The notes under the pieces were generated by a model, which saw only the letters and a program-made list of their open reading frames with translations, searched no databases and had not been told where the DNA came from. A program made the translations under genes and the position numbers. A stretch of 64,000 nt of DNA from Sphingomonas sp. SUN039 (GTDB lineage Bacteria > Pseudomonadota > Alphaproteobacteria > Sphingomonadales > Sphingomonadaceae). The DNA lies in NCBI RefSeq assembly GCF_024758725.1, contig NZ_CP096972.1, positions 1,408,001 to 1,472,000 on the forward strand, read 5' to 3'. Shown here one piece after another: positions 8,290 to 16,983 of the stretch (position 1 is its first letter; each line of letters begins with the position of its first letter).

Positions 8290-9869
8290 CGTATTGCACT
8301 CCGTTGTTCAGAAATTTCCAACAATTCGGCACTTGGAAAAGCGGCCAGTGCGGCGGCAACGACCGGATCGGCCAGCACGGCATCGCGCGCACTGTTTTCT
8401 GCGGCAACCTCCTGCTCGCGCAAGCTCGGTGCCGACGCGGCCTCCTCGCTGGTAACGATCCAGTCGGTGCCGGTCACCTCGCGAAATGCCGCTGCCAGTT
8501 CGCGCAATTCGAACGGTCGACGCAGGTGAAGTCCGATTTCGGGCGGGGCCCAGCGCGCTACGCTGGTTTCTTCCTGCAACCGGTGCGCGAGCACGCGTTT
8601 GCCCGACGCTTCGACCAGTTCGACGAGCGCCTGATAGGTCGCCGGACCGCTCGGTGCTGCCGGAGCAGCTGTCGCGAGCGGTGCGGCAACGCCGCCTGCC
8701 TCGATGCGTTTGAGGAGGCCCGCCGGGTCGGGCATCTGGCTGGCGTGGATGACGCGCAGCAGCGCCATGTCGGCGGCTTGATGCGGATCGCTGGCGCGCG
8801 CGACTTCGTCATGCCCCTTGAGCAGCAACTGCCATAGCCGGTGGAGCGTCGCGAACGACATGCCGTCGGCCCAGCGGTCGGCAGCGGCGCGCTCCTCCGC
8901 CGATTGCGCGGCATCGGGGGCGGCACCTGCTTTTACCAGGGTCACGCCGTGCACGATCTCGAGCAGCCCGCGCAGGACGCCCGTGGGATCGACGCCAAGA
9001 TCGACCTGTTCGGAGAGTTTTGCCAGCGCCGCCGGAGCCTCGCCGCGCAACAGCAAGTCGAACAGATCGCGCAGGGCGTTGCGATCCGACAGGCCGAGCA
9101 TGTCACGCACAGCTGCTGCCGTAACCTGTCCGGCATTGCCGTCGCTCGCCTCCAGATCGGCATGGGCAATCGCCTGGTCGAGGATGGACAGGCCGTCGCG
9201 CACCGACCCTTCGGCAGCGCGCGCAATCATAACGAGAGCCTGAGCCTCAATATCGACTGATTCGGCTTTGGCGATGCCCGCAAAATGGTTTGCAAGCATC
9301 TCCGCCGAAATGCGCTTAAGGTCGAATCGCTGGCAACGAGAGAGGACAGTGAGGGGAACTTTTTGGACTTCGGTCGTCGCAAAGAGAAATTTTACGTGCG
9401 CCGGCGGCTCTTCGAGCGTTTTCAACAGAGCGTTGAAGGAGCTGTTCGACAGCATGTGAACTTCGTCGATGATGTAGATTTTGTAGCGAGCGCTCACCGC
9501 AGCATAAGGCACATTGTCTAGGAGATCGCGCATCTGCTCGACCTTGGTGTTCGATGCCGCGTCCATTTCTATTACGTCGATGTATCGCCCATCGGCGATG
9601 GCAACGCACGGTTCACACACACCACAGGGATCGATCGTCGGCCCACCCTGCCCGTCTGGCCCGATGCAGTTGAGCGCCTTGGCAATCAGGCGCGCGGTCG
9701 AGGTTTTGCCGACCCCGCGCACACCGGTCATCAGGAACGCGTGCGCCAGCCGGTCGCGCTTGATCGCGTTGCCGAGGGTACGGACCATCGGTTCCTGCCC
9801 GATGAGTTCGGAGAAGCGCTGCGGGCGGTATTTGCGGGCAAGGACGCGGTAGGGGGCGGGAGTGGTCAC
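8286..9869 (-). CDS. dnaX: DNA polymerase III subunit gamma/tau
   Basis: The protein has 527 residues. The clamp-loader ATPase has Walker A GVRGVGKTS (49-57), a zinc module with Cys68, Cys82, Cys85 and Cys88, the Walker B box DEVHM (135-139), and an SRC motif in TVLSRCQRFDLKRIS. After residue 370 the sequence turns Ala-rich, then ends in a tau-type C-terminal domain that should contact polymerase and helicase. Start is GTG at 9869. I see no poly-A slippery heptamer, so a frameshift-made gamma is not evident. The SRP RNA gene lies upstream on the same strand, a widely conserved neighbour. Confidence 0.95.
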   Translation of the reverse strand: MTTPAPYRVLARKYRPQRFSELIGQEPMVRTLGNAIKRDRLAHAFLMTGVRGVGKTSTARLIAKALNCIGPDGQGGPTIDPCGVCEPCVAIADGRYIDVIEMDAASNTKVEQMRDLLDNVPYAAVSARYKIYIIDEVHMLSNSSFNALLKTLEEPPAHVKFLFATTEVQKVPLTVLSRCQRFDLKRISAEMLANHFAGIAKAESVDIEAQALVMIARAAEGSVRDGLSILDQAIAHADLEASDGNAGQVTAAAVRDMLGLSDRNALRDLFDLLLRGEAPAALAKLSEQVDLGVDPTGVLRGLLEIVHGVTLVKAGAAPDAAQSAEERAAADRWADGMSFATLHRLWQLLLKGHDEVARASDPHQAADMALLRVIHASQMPDPAGLLKRIEAGGVAAPLATAAPAAPSGPATYQALVELVEASGKRVLAHRLQEETSVARWAPPEIGLHLRRPFELRELAAAFREVTGTDWIVTSEEAASAPSLREQEVAAENSARDAVLADPVVAAALAAFPSAELLEISEQRSAIR

Positions 9870-9892
9870 GCCATGGGCTTAGCGGCGGATTG

Positions 9893-9913
9893 CGAAGCGG
9901 CAAAGCCGCTTCG
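9893..9913 (-). terminator. Strong hairpin between SRP RNA and dnaX
   Basis: A perfect nine-base stem, CGAAGCGGC/GCCGCTTCG, closes a three-base AAA loop on the plus strand (TTT as read on the minus strand). It lies 24 bases upstream of the dnaX start and 80 bases downstream of the SRP RNA. It could terminate the RNA transcript or shape the dnaX leader. No T-run follows. Confidence 0.35.
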
Positions 9914-9955
9914 TCAGTCGAAACTTCGTTTCGCTGGCCGCGCTTGTCGCTGGGC

Positions 9956-9974
9956 GACTTGGCTCCGCCAAGTC
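9956..9974 (-). terminator. Hairpin downstream of the SRP RNA
   Basis: GACTTGG and CCAAGTC form a seven-base stem around a five-base loop, 19 bases past the SRP RNA 3' end. The position fits a terminator or 3' processing signal for that RNA; the lack of a T-run makes this uncertain. Confidence 0.35.
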
Positions 9975-9992
9975 GTGCCGCGACGGCGCGGT

Positions 9993-10080
9993 GGAAGCCG
10001 GACGACCCGGCACGAATTCGTTGTGGCTGCTTCCTTCCGGACCTGACCAGGTTGGCGAGAGCACCGTCCGCCCGACTTCC
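9993..10080 (-). ncRNA. ffs: Signal recognition particle RNA (small bacterial 4.5S type)
   Basis: The minus strand carries the invariant SRP domain IV signature GGTCAGGTCCGGAAGGAAGC followed by AGCC, which binds the Ffh M domain. The ends pair to close the rod: GGAAGTCGGGCGGACGG at the 5' side with CCGGGTCGTCCGGCTTCC at the 3' side, allowing G-U pairs. This gives about 88 nucleotides, the usual small form. With Ffh it targets nascent membrane proteins to FtsY. The position just upstream of dnaX is a common bacterial arrangement and supports the call. The ends are set by where the pairing stops. Confidence 0.95.
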
Positions 10081-10087
10081 GGAGCGG

Positions 10088-10116
10088 CATATGGCGCAGT
10101 CGCGTCAACTTTTCAA
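10088..10116 (-). promoter_or_regulatory. Predicted sigma-70 promoter of the SRP RNA gene
   Basis: On the minus strand, TTGAAA (10116-10111) and CATATG (10093-10088) are separated by exactly 17 bases, and the first base of the SRP RNA falls seven bases after the -10 box. The -35 box overlaps the ferredoxin stop codon. Spacing on both sides is ideal, so this is the best promoter prediction in the window. Confidence 0.7.
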
Positions 10117-10448
10117 CGACCCTGCATGTTGCGGCTTTCACCTGGCATGCGGACGGTCAGGCCGTCGAGGCCGTCGTCGAGGATGATTTGACACGCGAGG
10201 CGGCTGGTGCGGCTCACGCCCGCCGCCAGATCGAGCATGTCCTCTTCATCGTCGCTCGCACGCGGGAGTCTCGCGAAATCGGCAGCATCGACGATGACGT
10301 GGCACGTCGAACACGCCATCTGCCCTTCGCACGTCCCCTCGAGCGGCTGGTCCTTATTCTGGGCGAGGTCGAGCAGGGTCATACCGGGCGGTGCCTCAGC
10401 CTCGGTAGTTCGCGTGCCGTCGGCGCTGACGAAGCGGACGCGGATCAT
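10113..10448 (-). CDS. ISC-type [2Fe-2S] ferredoxin
   Basis: The 111-residue protein is of the adrenodoxin/ISC class. Cluster ligands are Cys40, Cys46 and Cys49 in EGTCEGQMACSTCHV and Cys86 in SRLACQI. The acidic helix around 65-73 (ASDDEEDML) is the usual partner-docking surface. It would pass electrons, for instance to iron-sulfur assembly or a P450. It is the last gene of a coupled trio: its ATG overlaps the stop of the upstream cysteine desulfurase by four bases, which points to a role in sulfur transfer or cluster assembly. Confidence 0.92.
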   Translation of the reverse strand: MIRVRFVSADGTRTTEAEAPPGMTLLDLAQNKDQPLEGTCEGQMACSTCHVIVDAADFARLPRASDDEEDMLDLAAGVSRTSRLACQIILDDGLDGLTVRMPGESRNMQGR

Positions 10449-11527
10449 GCGGCCAGCCTCGCTTGAGAATCAGCCGCCGCGACGATCCGGTCGATGGCCC
10501 CGGTCAGTTCCGCCTCGGACGTGTAGCGTCCAAAGCCGAGCCGGATGCTCGACCGTGCCTCGGCATCCGTCAAGCCGATGGCTTTGAGCACATGGCTGGG
10601 GCGGCCCGAGCCGCTGGCACAGGCCGATCCAGCGGAGAAAGCGATGTCGCGCAAGCCCGAGATCAGCCGCACGGCGTCGAGACCATCGCGGCGAATGTTG
10701 AGGTTGCCGTGATAGCGCGCGGTCACGCTGCCGTTGATCTGCCAGTCCGTACCCAGGCACGCGGTCGCCGCCGTCCACAGCCGTTCGATGTGCGCGGCAT
10801 CTTCCGCCATCCGTGCCCTGGCAAGCGCCGCTGCCGCCCCGAACCCGGCGCACAGCGCCGGAGACAAGGTGCCGGAGCGCAAGCCACCCTCCTGCCCGCC
10901 ACCGTGCAGCAACGGTTCGAGCTTGACGCCGTCGCGCACCCACAATGCGCCGATCCCCTTGGGACCGTGAATCTTGTGTGCGCTGATCGCGATCAGATCG
11001 CAGCCGTCGGGAATGGCGATGCGCCCGAACCCCTGCACGGCGTCGCACAGCACCAGCGCGTCGCCTGCCCGCGCCGCCAGTTCGGCCACCGGCTGCACTG
11101 TGCCGATCTCGTTGTTGACCAGCATGACGGCGAGCAGATCGAGACTGCCGGGAACGGCATCGGGACGGATCAGCCCGTCGCTATCGACCGGCAACAAAGT
11201 GACGTCATGGCCCCGTCGGTCCAACCACGTCGCTGTGTCGAGTACCGCGGCATGTTCGGTCGCGCTCGCCGCGATCCGTTGTGCGCTGCCGCCGATCAGC
11301 GCCCAGTTCAGCGCCTCGGTCGCCCCGCTGGTGAAATATACCTGGCCGCCCTTCGGCAGCAACGCCGCGACCTGTTCGCGCGCGAGTTCAACCGCTGCCT
11401 TGGCAGCACGCCCCGAAACATGCGCCGAATGCGGATTGGCCGATCCTGCCGCCGTCAGCCAGGGCAGCATCGCCTCGCGCGCTTCGGGCGCGAGCGGCGT
11501 GGTTGCCTGATAGTCGAGATAGATCAC
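10445..11527 (-). CDS. Cysteine desulfurase (second of two tandem copies)
   Basis: The 360-residue PLP enzyme is of the NifS/IscS class. Lys185 in ISAHKIHGPKG should bind PLP; Cys303 in SAGSACASGSGRPSHVL is the persulfide cysteine. TSGATEALN and EHAA blocks are also present. It takes sulfur from cysteine and hands it to acceptors for Fe-S clusters or thiolated molecules. Start is GTG, overlapping the stop of the upstream paralogue as GTGA. The Cys loop is of the long, flexible class-I type. The two copies differ clearly from each other, so this is not a recent duplication. Confidence 0.9.
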   Translation of the reverse strand: MIYLDYQATTPLAPEAREAMLPWLTAAGSANPHSAHVSGRAAKAAVELAREQVAALLPKGGQVYFTSGATEALNWALIGGSAQRIAASATEHAAVLDTATWLDRRGHDVTLLPVDSDGLIRPDAVPGSLDLLAVMLVNNEIGTVQPVAELAARAGDALVLCDAVQGFGRIAIPDGCDLIAISAHKIHGPKGIGALWVRDGVKLEPLLHGGGQEGGLRSGTLSPALCAGFGAAAALARARMAEDAAHIERLWTAATACLGTDWQINGSVTARYHGNLNIRRDGLDAVRLISGLRDIAFSAGSACASGSGRPSHVLKAIGLTDAEARSSIRLGFGRYTSEAELTGAIDRIVAAADSQARLAA

Positions 11528-12609
11528 GCCCGTGCCTTTGCATCGGCAGCGATGCGCCGCCAGACTTCGACGAAGCGATACACATCGGCGCGGGTGGTAT
11601 CGGGACCGAAGCTCACCCGCACAACCTCGGCGGCGTCGGCCTCGCTCCAGCCCATGGCGGTCAGGACATGGCTGGGCTTCAGACTGCCCGACGAACAGGC
11701 ACTGCCCGCCGACACCGCGATCCCGGCCAGATCGAACTGGATCAGCTGCACCGCCGAGGCGACACCCGGCATCCGGTAGGACGCAATCGTAGCGATCCGA
11801 TGCGAGGTTCGCGCGATAACCTGCCCGCCCGCCGCCTCGATAGCCCCGTCGAGATGCGCGCGCAGATCGGCGGCGCGGTCGATCCAGCCGCGCGGTGCCT
11901 CCAGCGCCGCCGCCATGCCCAGCGCGCCCGGCAGATTTTCGGTGCCGCCGCGATAGCCACGCTCCTGCCCACCGCTGGCATTCAGCATCGCGAAGTCGCG
12001 GACGAGCAGCGCCCCGATCCCCGGCGGCCCGCCGAACTTGTGCGCCGACACCGCGATCAGGTCGGCATGGGGTAGCGCCAGCTTGCCCACCGTCTGCGAC
12101 GCATCGACGAACAGCAACCCGCCCGCCTTGCGGACAGCCGGCGCTAGTTCGTCGAGCGGTTGCAGAACGCCGGTTTCGCTGTTGGCACTCTGAACGACGA
12201 CCAGCGGCAATCCCGCGCCGAGCGCGCCGAGACGCCCCGTCAGGACATGCGCGGCGACCAAACCGTCGGGACCCACCGGCAGCACCACGACCCGCTCTGC
12301 GGCGCGCTGGACAGCGTCGTGCTCGGTCGCACCGACAAGCAACACGTCATTCTGCGTCCGGCCCATCGCAATCCCGATGGCCTCACTCGCGCCGCTCGTG
12401 AAGATGACTTCGCCGGTCCAACCGAGCGCTGCCTTCACCCGAGCGCGCGCCTCCTCCAGTGCAGCCCGCGCCGCCCGCCCCGGCCCGTGCGGCGACGACG
12501 GGTTGGCCCATATCTCCATGCCCTGTGCCACGGCAGCGCGCGCCACGGAAAGCACCGGCGTCGTCGCGGCATGGTCGAGATACAGGCGGTCGGCCAACAC
12601 GGTCTCCAC
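11524..12609 (-). CDS. Cysteine desulfurase (first of two tandem copies)
   Basis: The 361-residue paralogue of the next gene has all catalytic elements: PLP lysine Lys191 in VSAHKFGGPPG, active cysteine Cys305 in SAGSACSSGSLKPSHVL, and TSGASEA near residue 71. Start is taken at GTG 12609; a second GTG three codons on is possible. It opens a minus-strand three-gene unit (desulfurase, desulfurase, ferredoxin). There is no scaffold (IscU or SufU), SufBCD or rRNA-type regulator in the immediate neighbourhood, so which carrier each desulfurase feeds is unknown. Confidence 0.9.
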   Translation of the reverse strand: METVLADRLYLDHAATTPVLSVARAAVAQGMEIWANPSSPHGPGRAARAALEEARARVKAALGWTGEVIFTSGASEAIGIAMGRTQNDVLLVGATEHDAVQRAAERVVVLPVGPDGLVAAHVLTGRLGALGAGLPLVVVQSANSETGVLQPLDELAPAVRKAGGLLFVDASQTVGKLALPHADLIAVSAHKFGGPPGIGALLVRDFAMLNASGGQERGYRGGTENLPGALGMAAALEAPRGWIDRAADLRAHLDGAIEAAGGQVIARTSHRIATIASYRMPGVASAVQLIQFDLAGIAVSAGSACSSGSLKPSHVLTAMGWSEADAAEVVRVSFGPDTTRADVYRFVEVWRRIAADAKARA

Positions 12610-12729
12610 GGGCGCGTGGCTGCGCCGTTGCGATTGTTACGCTGCCCCCTATATAGCGCGCCAGCTTTCGCAAACACTCGTCGCACTATCCGAACGCCGG
12701 GTCGCGCGGCCAACACAATCGAGACCTGA

Positions 12730-13386
12730 ATGCCCGAAGTAATTATCCCCGGACCCGAAGGCCGTCTCGAAGGGCGTTTTGCGCCCGGCCCGCGCGCGCG
12801 CGCGCCCGTTGCGATGATCTTGCACCCCCACCCCCAGGCGGGCGGCACGATGAACAATCGCATCGTGCAAGCGCTCTACCAAACATTCGTGCGGCGCGGT
12901 TTTGCTACCCTGCGCTTCAACTTCCGCGGCGTCGGCAAGTCGCAGGGCGTGTTCGACAATGGCGTCGGCGAATTGTCCGACGCGGCATCGGCGCTCGACT
13001 GGGTGCAGCAGGTCCATCCCGAGGCCCAGACGACCTGGATCGCGGGTTTCAGCTTCGGCGCGTGGATCGGCATGCAGCTGCTGATGCGCCGCCCCGAGAT
13101 CAAGGGGTTCATCTCAATCGCGCCACCCGCCAACATGTACGACTTCACTTTCCTCGCGCCCTGCCCTTCGTCGGGCATCATCATCCAGGGGACGGGCGAC
13201 GAGGTCGCAACGCCGAATGCCACGCAAAAGCTGGTCGACAAGCTGCGGACGCAAAAGCACATCACCATTCATCACGACGAGATCCGTGGCGCGAACCATT
13301 TCTTCGAAAAGGAAGGCGTCGAGCTGATGTCCTCGGTCGATAACTACCTCGACATGCGCCTCGCGCCGAATTCGCCGATCCGGTAG
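12730..13386 (+). CDS. Small alpha/beta hydrolase
   Basis: The protein has 218 residues. The nucleophile elbow GFSFGAW puts Ser108 at the active site; LHPHPQAGGTMNN near residue 31 is the HPHP motif of a bacterial subfamily of uncharacterised hydrolases; the Asp is likely in GTGDEVATP and the His in GANHFF. There is no signal peptide, so it acts in the cytoplasm. The substrate is unknown. It is divergent from the desulfurase operon across 120 bases and is followed three bases later by the winged-helix-like gene, with which it probably forms an operon. A (GC)n run near 12795-12807 is just part of the coding sequence. Confidence 0.8.
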   Translation: MPEVIIPGPEGRLEGRFAPGPRARAPVAMILHPHPQAGGTMNNRIVQALYQTFVRRGFATLRFNFRGVGKSQGVFDNGVGELSDAASALDWVQQVHPEAQTTWIAGFSFGAWIGMQLLMRRPEIKGFISIAPPANMYDFTFLAPCPSSGIIIQGTGDEVATPNATQKLVDKLRTQKHITIHHDEIRGANHFFEKEGVELMSSVDNYLDMRLAPNSPIR

Positions 13387-13388
13387 GG

Positions 13389-13856
13389 GTGGACGTGGCG
13401 GGGGCCCTCGACAGCGACGATCCGGCGACGCGCGCGATGCTGCTCAACCTGTTTACCGATATTGCGATCCTCGAGCATCTGACCCGCGAGCGGTTCAATC
13501 CGGCGGCGGGCGATCTCGATGCACGCGCCTTCGGGGTCATCAATTACCTCGTCCGCCAGAAGAAGAGCAGCGAAAAGCTCTCGACCCTCGCCTGGTGTTT
13601 TCAGGTCGATGTGCCCTCGATGACAGAGACCGTGGAAGCGCTCGCTCGGCTGAAACTGGTCGAGATCGACTGGGTCGATGGCGACCGCTGCGTCTTTGTG
13701 ATGGCCGCCGGCGTGGCGCGTCACGAATCCTTTCTGAGCACTGTTGCCCCCGATGTGACCGAGTTGATGTCGGAATTCGACCCTGAAGCGCTGCGGATCA
13801 CGGCCGAAACGCTCAAGGAACTGCGGCGTACCTTCGACAATCTGCCGGACCGCTGA
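13389..13856 (+). CDS. MarR-like winged-helix protein
   Basis: The protein has 155 residues, starting at a GTG three bases after the hydrolase stop. The middle reads as a winged helix: a helix in DARAFGVINYLVRQK, a recognition region SSEKLSTLAWCFQVDVPSMTETVEALARLKLVEID, and a beta-hairpin wing with DGDRCVFVMAAGV. This resembles MarR-type regulators. The C-terminal helices (PEALRITAETLKELRRTF) could dimerise. The target is unknown; the coupled hydrolase gene or the divergent desulfurase operon are natural candidates. Confidence 0.6.
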   Translation: MDVAGALDSDDPATRAMLLNLFTDIAILEHLTRERFNPAAGDLDARAFGVINYLVRQKKSSEKLSTLAWCFQVDVPSMTETVEALARLKLVEIDWVDGDRCVFVMAAGVARHESFLSTVAPDVTELMSEFDPEALRITAETLKELRRTFDNLPDR

Positions 13857-13888
13857 GTTTTTCGGGGCTGTGCGAATAGCGGCCCAGA

Positions 13889-15376
13889 TCAATGGTTGTC
13901 AGCGTAATAGCCCTCTTCGGCGAGATCGCTGAACCGGGTGATGTTCGCCTCGAACCTCAGCTTCACCTTTCCGGTCGCGCCGTGGCGCTGTTTGGCGATG
14001 ACGACTTCGGCGAGGCCGAACACGCGTTCCATATGCGCGCGCCATTCCTCCATCTTGGGATCGTCGGGGTCGCGTGGTTCCTGCGCGGCGACATAATATT
14101 CCTCGCGGTACACGAACAGCACGATGTCGGCGTCCTGCTCAATGGAGCCCGATTCGCGCAGATCGCTCAGTTGCGGCTTTTTATCTTCGCGCTGTTCGAC
14201 CGCGCGGCTAAGCTGCGACAGTGCGACCACCGGCAGGTCGAGTTCTTTCGCGAGCGTCTTCAACCCGCGTGAAATCTCGGAGATTTCCTGGACGCGGTTG
14301 CCGTCGCGTCCATTGCCGGAGCCTTGCAACAGTTGCAGATAATCGACGACGATAAAGCCGATCTTGTGCTGGCGCTTCAACCGCCGCGCGCGCGTCCGCA
14401 GCGCCGCAATAGTCAGCGCAGGCGTGTCGTCGATGAACAGCGGCAGCGACTGCAGGTCCGACGCGGCGCGCGCGAGATTGCGGAACTCGCTCGTTGTGAT
14501 CTTGCCCATGCGGAGGTTTTCGGAACTGATGCCCGCCTGTTCGGACAGGATACGCGTCGCCAGCTGGTCGGCGGACATTTCGAGACTGAAAAACGCGACC
14601 CGCGCCCCCGCCCGCTTCTTGTCTTCGACGCCTTCCTCCTCCTCACGCACCCAGCGACGCGCGGTGTTGAAGGCAATGTTGGTGGCAAGCGCGGTCTTGC
14701 CCATGCCGGGACGTCCGGCAAGGATGACAAGATCGCTTTTGTGCAAGCCGCCGGTGCGCGCGTTGAGCGACTCGAGCCCCGTCGTGATCCCCGACAGCGC
14801 CCCGCCCGAGTTCTGCGCCTTTTCGGCCATTTCCATGGCGAGCTGCGTCGCCTGCTTGAACGTCTTCGTCCCGCCGGTCTCGCCGCCCGATTCGGCGACT
14901 TTGTAGAGCGACATTTCTGCCGCTTCGATCTGCCCCTTGGGGTCGATGGCCTCGGACGTGTCGAGCGCCCCCTGCACCATGTCGCGCCCGACGCAGACCA
15001 ACTCGCGTAGCAGGGCAAGGTCGTAAATCTGGCGCGCAAAGTCCTTCGCGCCGATCAGCGCCGCGCCGCTCCCCGTCAACTTGGCGAGATAACCGGCGCC
15101 GCCCAACTCCTTCATCGCCTCGTCGGCATCGAACATCGGGCGCAAGGTGACGGGGTTCGCCACCATGTTCTTGTCGGCCATATTGAGGATCGCGGTGAAC
15201 ACCCGCCCGTGGATATCCTCGAAGAAATGGTCGGGCCGCAGCAGCATCTGGACGTCGCCGACCAGCCGGTTGTCGATCATCAGCGCGCCGAGAAGGGCGG
15301 CCTCCGCCTCGATATTATGGGGCAGTTCGCGGGCAGCGTCGGCGGCTGCGGGAATCAGTCTGAGCGGTTCGGCCAT
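13889..15376 (-). CDS. dnaB: Replicative DNA helicase
   Basis: The protein has 495 residues. The N-terminal primase-interaction domain (PHNIEAEAALLGALMIDNR) is followed by a linker and the RecA-like helicase core with Walker A GRPGMGKTA (221-229), Walker B in GFIVVDYLQLL, and DLRESGSIEQDADIV near the C-terminus. It unwinds DNA at the replication fork as a hexamer. There is no intein or insertion within the nucleotide-binding motifs. It converges on the MarR-like gene with a 32-base gap. The start is the ATG at 15376. Confidence 0.95.
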   Translation of the reverse strand: MAEPLRLIPAAADAARELPHNIEAEAALLGALMIDNRLVGDVQMLLRPDHFFEDIHGRVFTAILNMADKNMVANPVTLRPMFDADEAMKELGGAGYLAKLTGSGAALIGAKDFARQIYDLALLRELVCVGRDMVQGALDTSEAIDPKGQIEAAEMSLYKVAESGGETGGTKTFKQATQLAMEMAEKAQNSGGALSGITTGLESLNARTGGLHKSDLVILAGRPGMGKTALATNIAFNTARRWVREEEEGVEDKKRAGARVAFFSLEMSADQLATRILSEQAGISSENLRMGKITTSEFRNLARAASDLQSLPLFIDDTPALTIAALRTRARRLKRQHKIGFIVVDYLQLLQGSGNGRDGNRVQEISEISRGLKTLAKELDLPVVALSQLSRAVEQREDKKPQLSDLRESGSIEQDADIVLFVYREEYYVAAQEPRDPDDPKMEEWRAHMERVFGLAEVVIAKQRHGATGKVKLRFEANITRFSDLAEEGYYADNH

Positions 15377-15504
15377 GGACGCACCATCGGCGCGAAGCGC
15401 GCGCGCGACAATGGCTTTGCGATCATCGGTAACAATTCAGCTGGGGATGCCGTTGGGGATAGTTCTTGGCAACCGGGCGGCAATCGCACAAAGCCGATAT
15501 TGCC

Positions 15505-15999
15505 ATGCACGACTTTGACGACGAGCGCCGGATTTCGCACATCACGCTCGACGAGGCGACGATCGTGTGGCGCAATGCCGATATCGAGCAGGAACGGCGC
15601 ATCGCCATCTTCGACCTGCTCGAGGGCAATTATTTCGCACCGGTGCGGCCACTTGCCGAGGGGCACACGGGGCCGTTTCGCGTCGGGCTGAGCGTGCAGG
15701 AGGGGCGGCTGGCCATCGACATCGCGCGCGAGGACGGGACGCAGCTGGAGACCCATATCCTTGGCATGGGCCGTTTCCGCCGCCCGATCCGCGATTATTT
15801 TGCCATCTGCGACAGCTATTTCCAGGCGGTCAAGCAATCGACGCCGCAACAGATCGAAACGATCGATATGGCGCGCCGCGGCGTCCACAACGACGCCGCC
15901 GAGCTGCTCAAGACCGCACTGGAGGGCAAGGTCGATCTCGATTTCGATACCGCGCGACGGCTATTCACGCTAATCTGCGTGCTGCATATCAAGGGATGA
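15505..15999 (+). CDS. UPF0262 family protein
   Basis: The protein has 164 residues from ATG 15505 (MHDFDDERRISHITLDE). It matches UPF0262, a family found almost only in alphaproteobacteria: 'EGNYFAPV', 'GPFRVGLSVQEGRL', 'MGRFRRPIRDYFAICDSYFQAVK' and 'IETIDMARRGVHNDAAELL' are its hallmarks. No function is established for the family. There is no signal peptide or membrane segment. Its stop overlaps the next gene's start (ATGATGA), so it is co-translated with cytidine deaminase. Confidence 0.85.
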   Translation: MHDFDDERRISHITLDEATIVWRNADIEQERRIAIFDLLEGNYFAPVRPLAEGHTGPFRVGLSVQEGRLAIDIAREDGTQLETHILGMGRFRRPIRDYFAICDSYFQAVKQSTPQQIETIDMARRGVHNDAAELLKTALEGKVDLDFDTARRLFTLICVLHIKG

Positions 16000-16415
16000 T
16001 GAACGCGACCCAAGCCCTGATCGAAGCCGCCCGCGAGGCCGCAACCCGCGCCTATGCGCCCTATTCGAACTTTTATGTCGGCGCGGCGATCCGATTAACC
16101 GACGGGCGGATCGTGACCGGGGCCAATGTCGAGAATGCGAGCTACGGCCTGTCGCTGTGCGCGGAAACGGTCGCAATTGCCAAAATCGCCAACGAGGAGC
16201 TGCTGGCGGAGGTCGTCGAGGTCGCGGTGATCGGTGGCACCGGAGCAGAGCCGGTGCGGCCATGCGGACGTTGTCGCCAAGTGCTGAACGAGGCCGCGCA
16301 GCTGGGGAAATGCGACCTGACAATCCATTGCGCGTCGGGCGATGGCAAGCGGCACGAGACGCACAAGCTGTCCGACCTGCTGCCTTATGCATTCGGTCCA
16401 GCCGATCTGATCTGA
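15996..16415 (+). CDS. cdd: Cytidine deaminase
   Basis: The 139-residue protein is of the small tetrameric class. Zinc ligands are Cys55 in SLCAETVA with catalytic Glu57, and Cys90 and Cys93 in RPCGRCRQ. The N-terminal block [14 protein letters not shown] is characteristic. It converts cytidine and deoxycytidine to uridine forms in pyrimidine salvage. It overlaps the UPF0262 gene and is ten bases before dcd; both act on cytosine deamination at the nucleoside and nucleotide level, so the pairing is functionally sensible. Confidence 0.93.
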   Translation: MMNATQALIEAAREAATRAYAPYSNFYVGAAIRLTDGRIVTGANVENASYGLSLCAETVAIAKIANEELLAEVVEVAVIGGTGAEPVRPCGRCRQVLNEAAQLGKCDLTIHCASGDGKRHETHKLSDLLPYAFGPADLI

Positions 16416-16425
16416 GGGGAATAGA

Positions 16426-16980
16426 GTGTCCGTCCAATCCGACCGCTGGATCCGCGAACAGGCCGAAACCAACGGCATGATCGAGCCGTTCGTCGAGGCG
16501 CAGCGGCGTGACGGGTGCATTTCCTACGGCCTCAGCAGCTATGGCTATGACGCACGCGTCGCCGACGAGTTCAAGATTTTCACCAACGTCAACTCGACGA
16601 TCGTTGATCCCAAGGATTTCGACGCCAACAGCTTTGTCGACCGCAAGACCGACTGTTGCATTATCCCCCCGAACAGCTTTGCGCTGGCGCGGACGGTCGA
16701 ATACTTCCGCGTCCCGCGCGACGTGCTCGTCATCTGCCTCGGCAAATCGACCTATGCACGCTGCGGGATCATCGTGAATGTGACGCCGCTCGAACCCGGC
16801 TGGGAGGGGCATGTCACCCTCGAATTCTCGAACACGACGCCACTGCCCGCGCGCATTTATGCAAACGAAGGCGCGTGCCAGTTCCTGTTCCTCAAAGGGA
16901 ACGAGCCGTGCGAGGTCAGCTATGCCGACCGCGCGGGCAAATATATGGGGCAGCGCGGGGTCACGCTGCCCAGATTGTAA
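16426..16980 (+). CDS. dcd: dCTP deaminase
   Basis: The protein has 184 residues and starts at a GTG (16426). Conserved blocks: [40 protein letters not shown], and [25 protein letters not shown], which contains the catalytic Glu. The C-terminus [18 protein letters not shown] closes the dCTP site. It converts dCTP to dUTP, feeding dTMP synthesis. It is the last gene of the UPF0262-cdd-dcd run and converges on a minus-strand gene three bases later. Confidence 0.95.
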   Translation: MSVQSDRWIREQAETNGMIEPFVEAQRRDGCISYGLSSYGYDARVADEFKIFTNVNSTIVDPKDFDANSFVDRKTDCCIIPPNSFALARTVEYFRVPRDVLVICLGKSTYARCGIIVNVTPLEPGWEGHVTLEFSNTTPLPARIYANEGACQFLFLKGNEPCEVSYADRAGKYMGQRGVTLPRL

Positions 16981-16983
16981 AAG

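Noticed and set aside
8286-9869. Programmed frameshift in dnaX
   Set aside because: No A-rich slippery heptamer or downstream stem visible in the region after the ATPase domain.
12610-12729. TATATA on the minus strand as a -10 box for the desulfurase operon
   Set aside because: No -35 box at a suitable distance; the nearest TTGCGA is only 12 bases away.
12790-12812. GC dinucleotide run
   Set aside because: Lies in the hydrolase coding frame and encodes an Arg/Ala/Pro stretch; not a separate repeat element.
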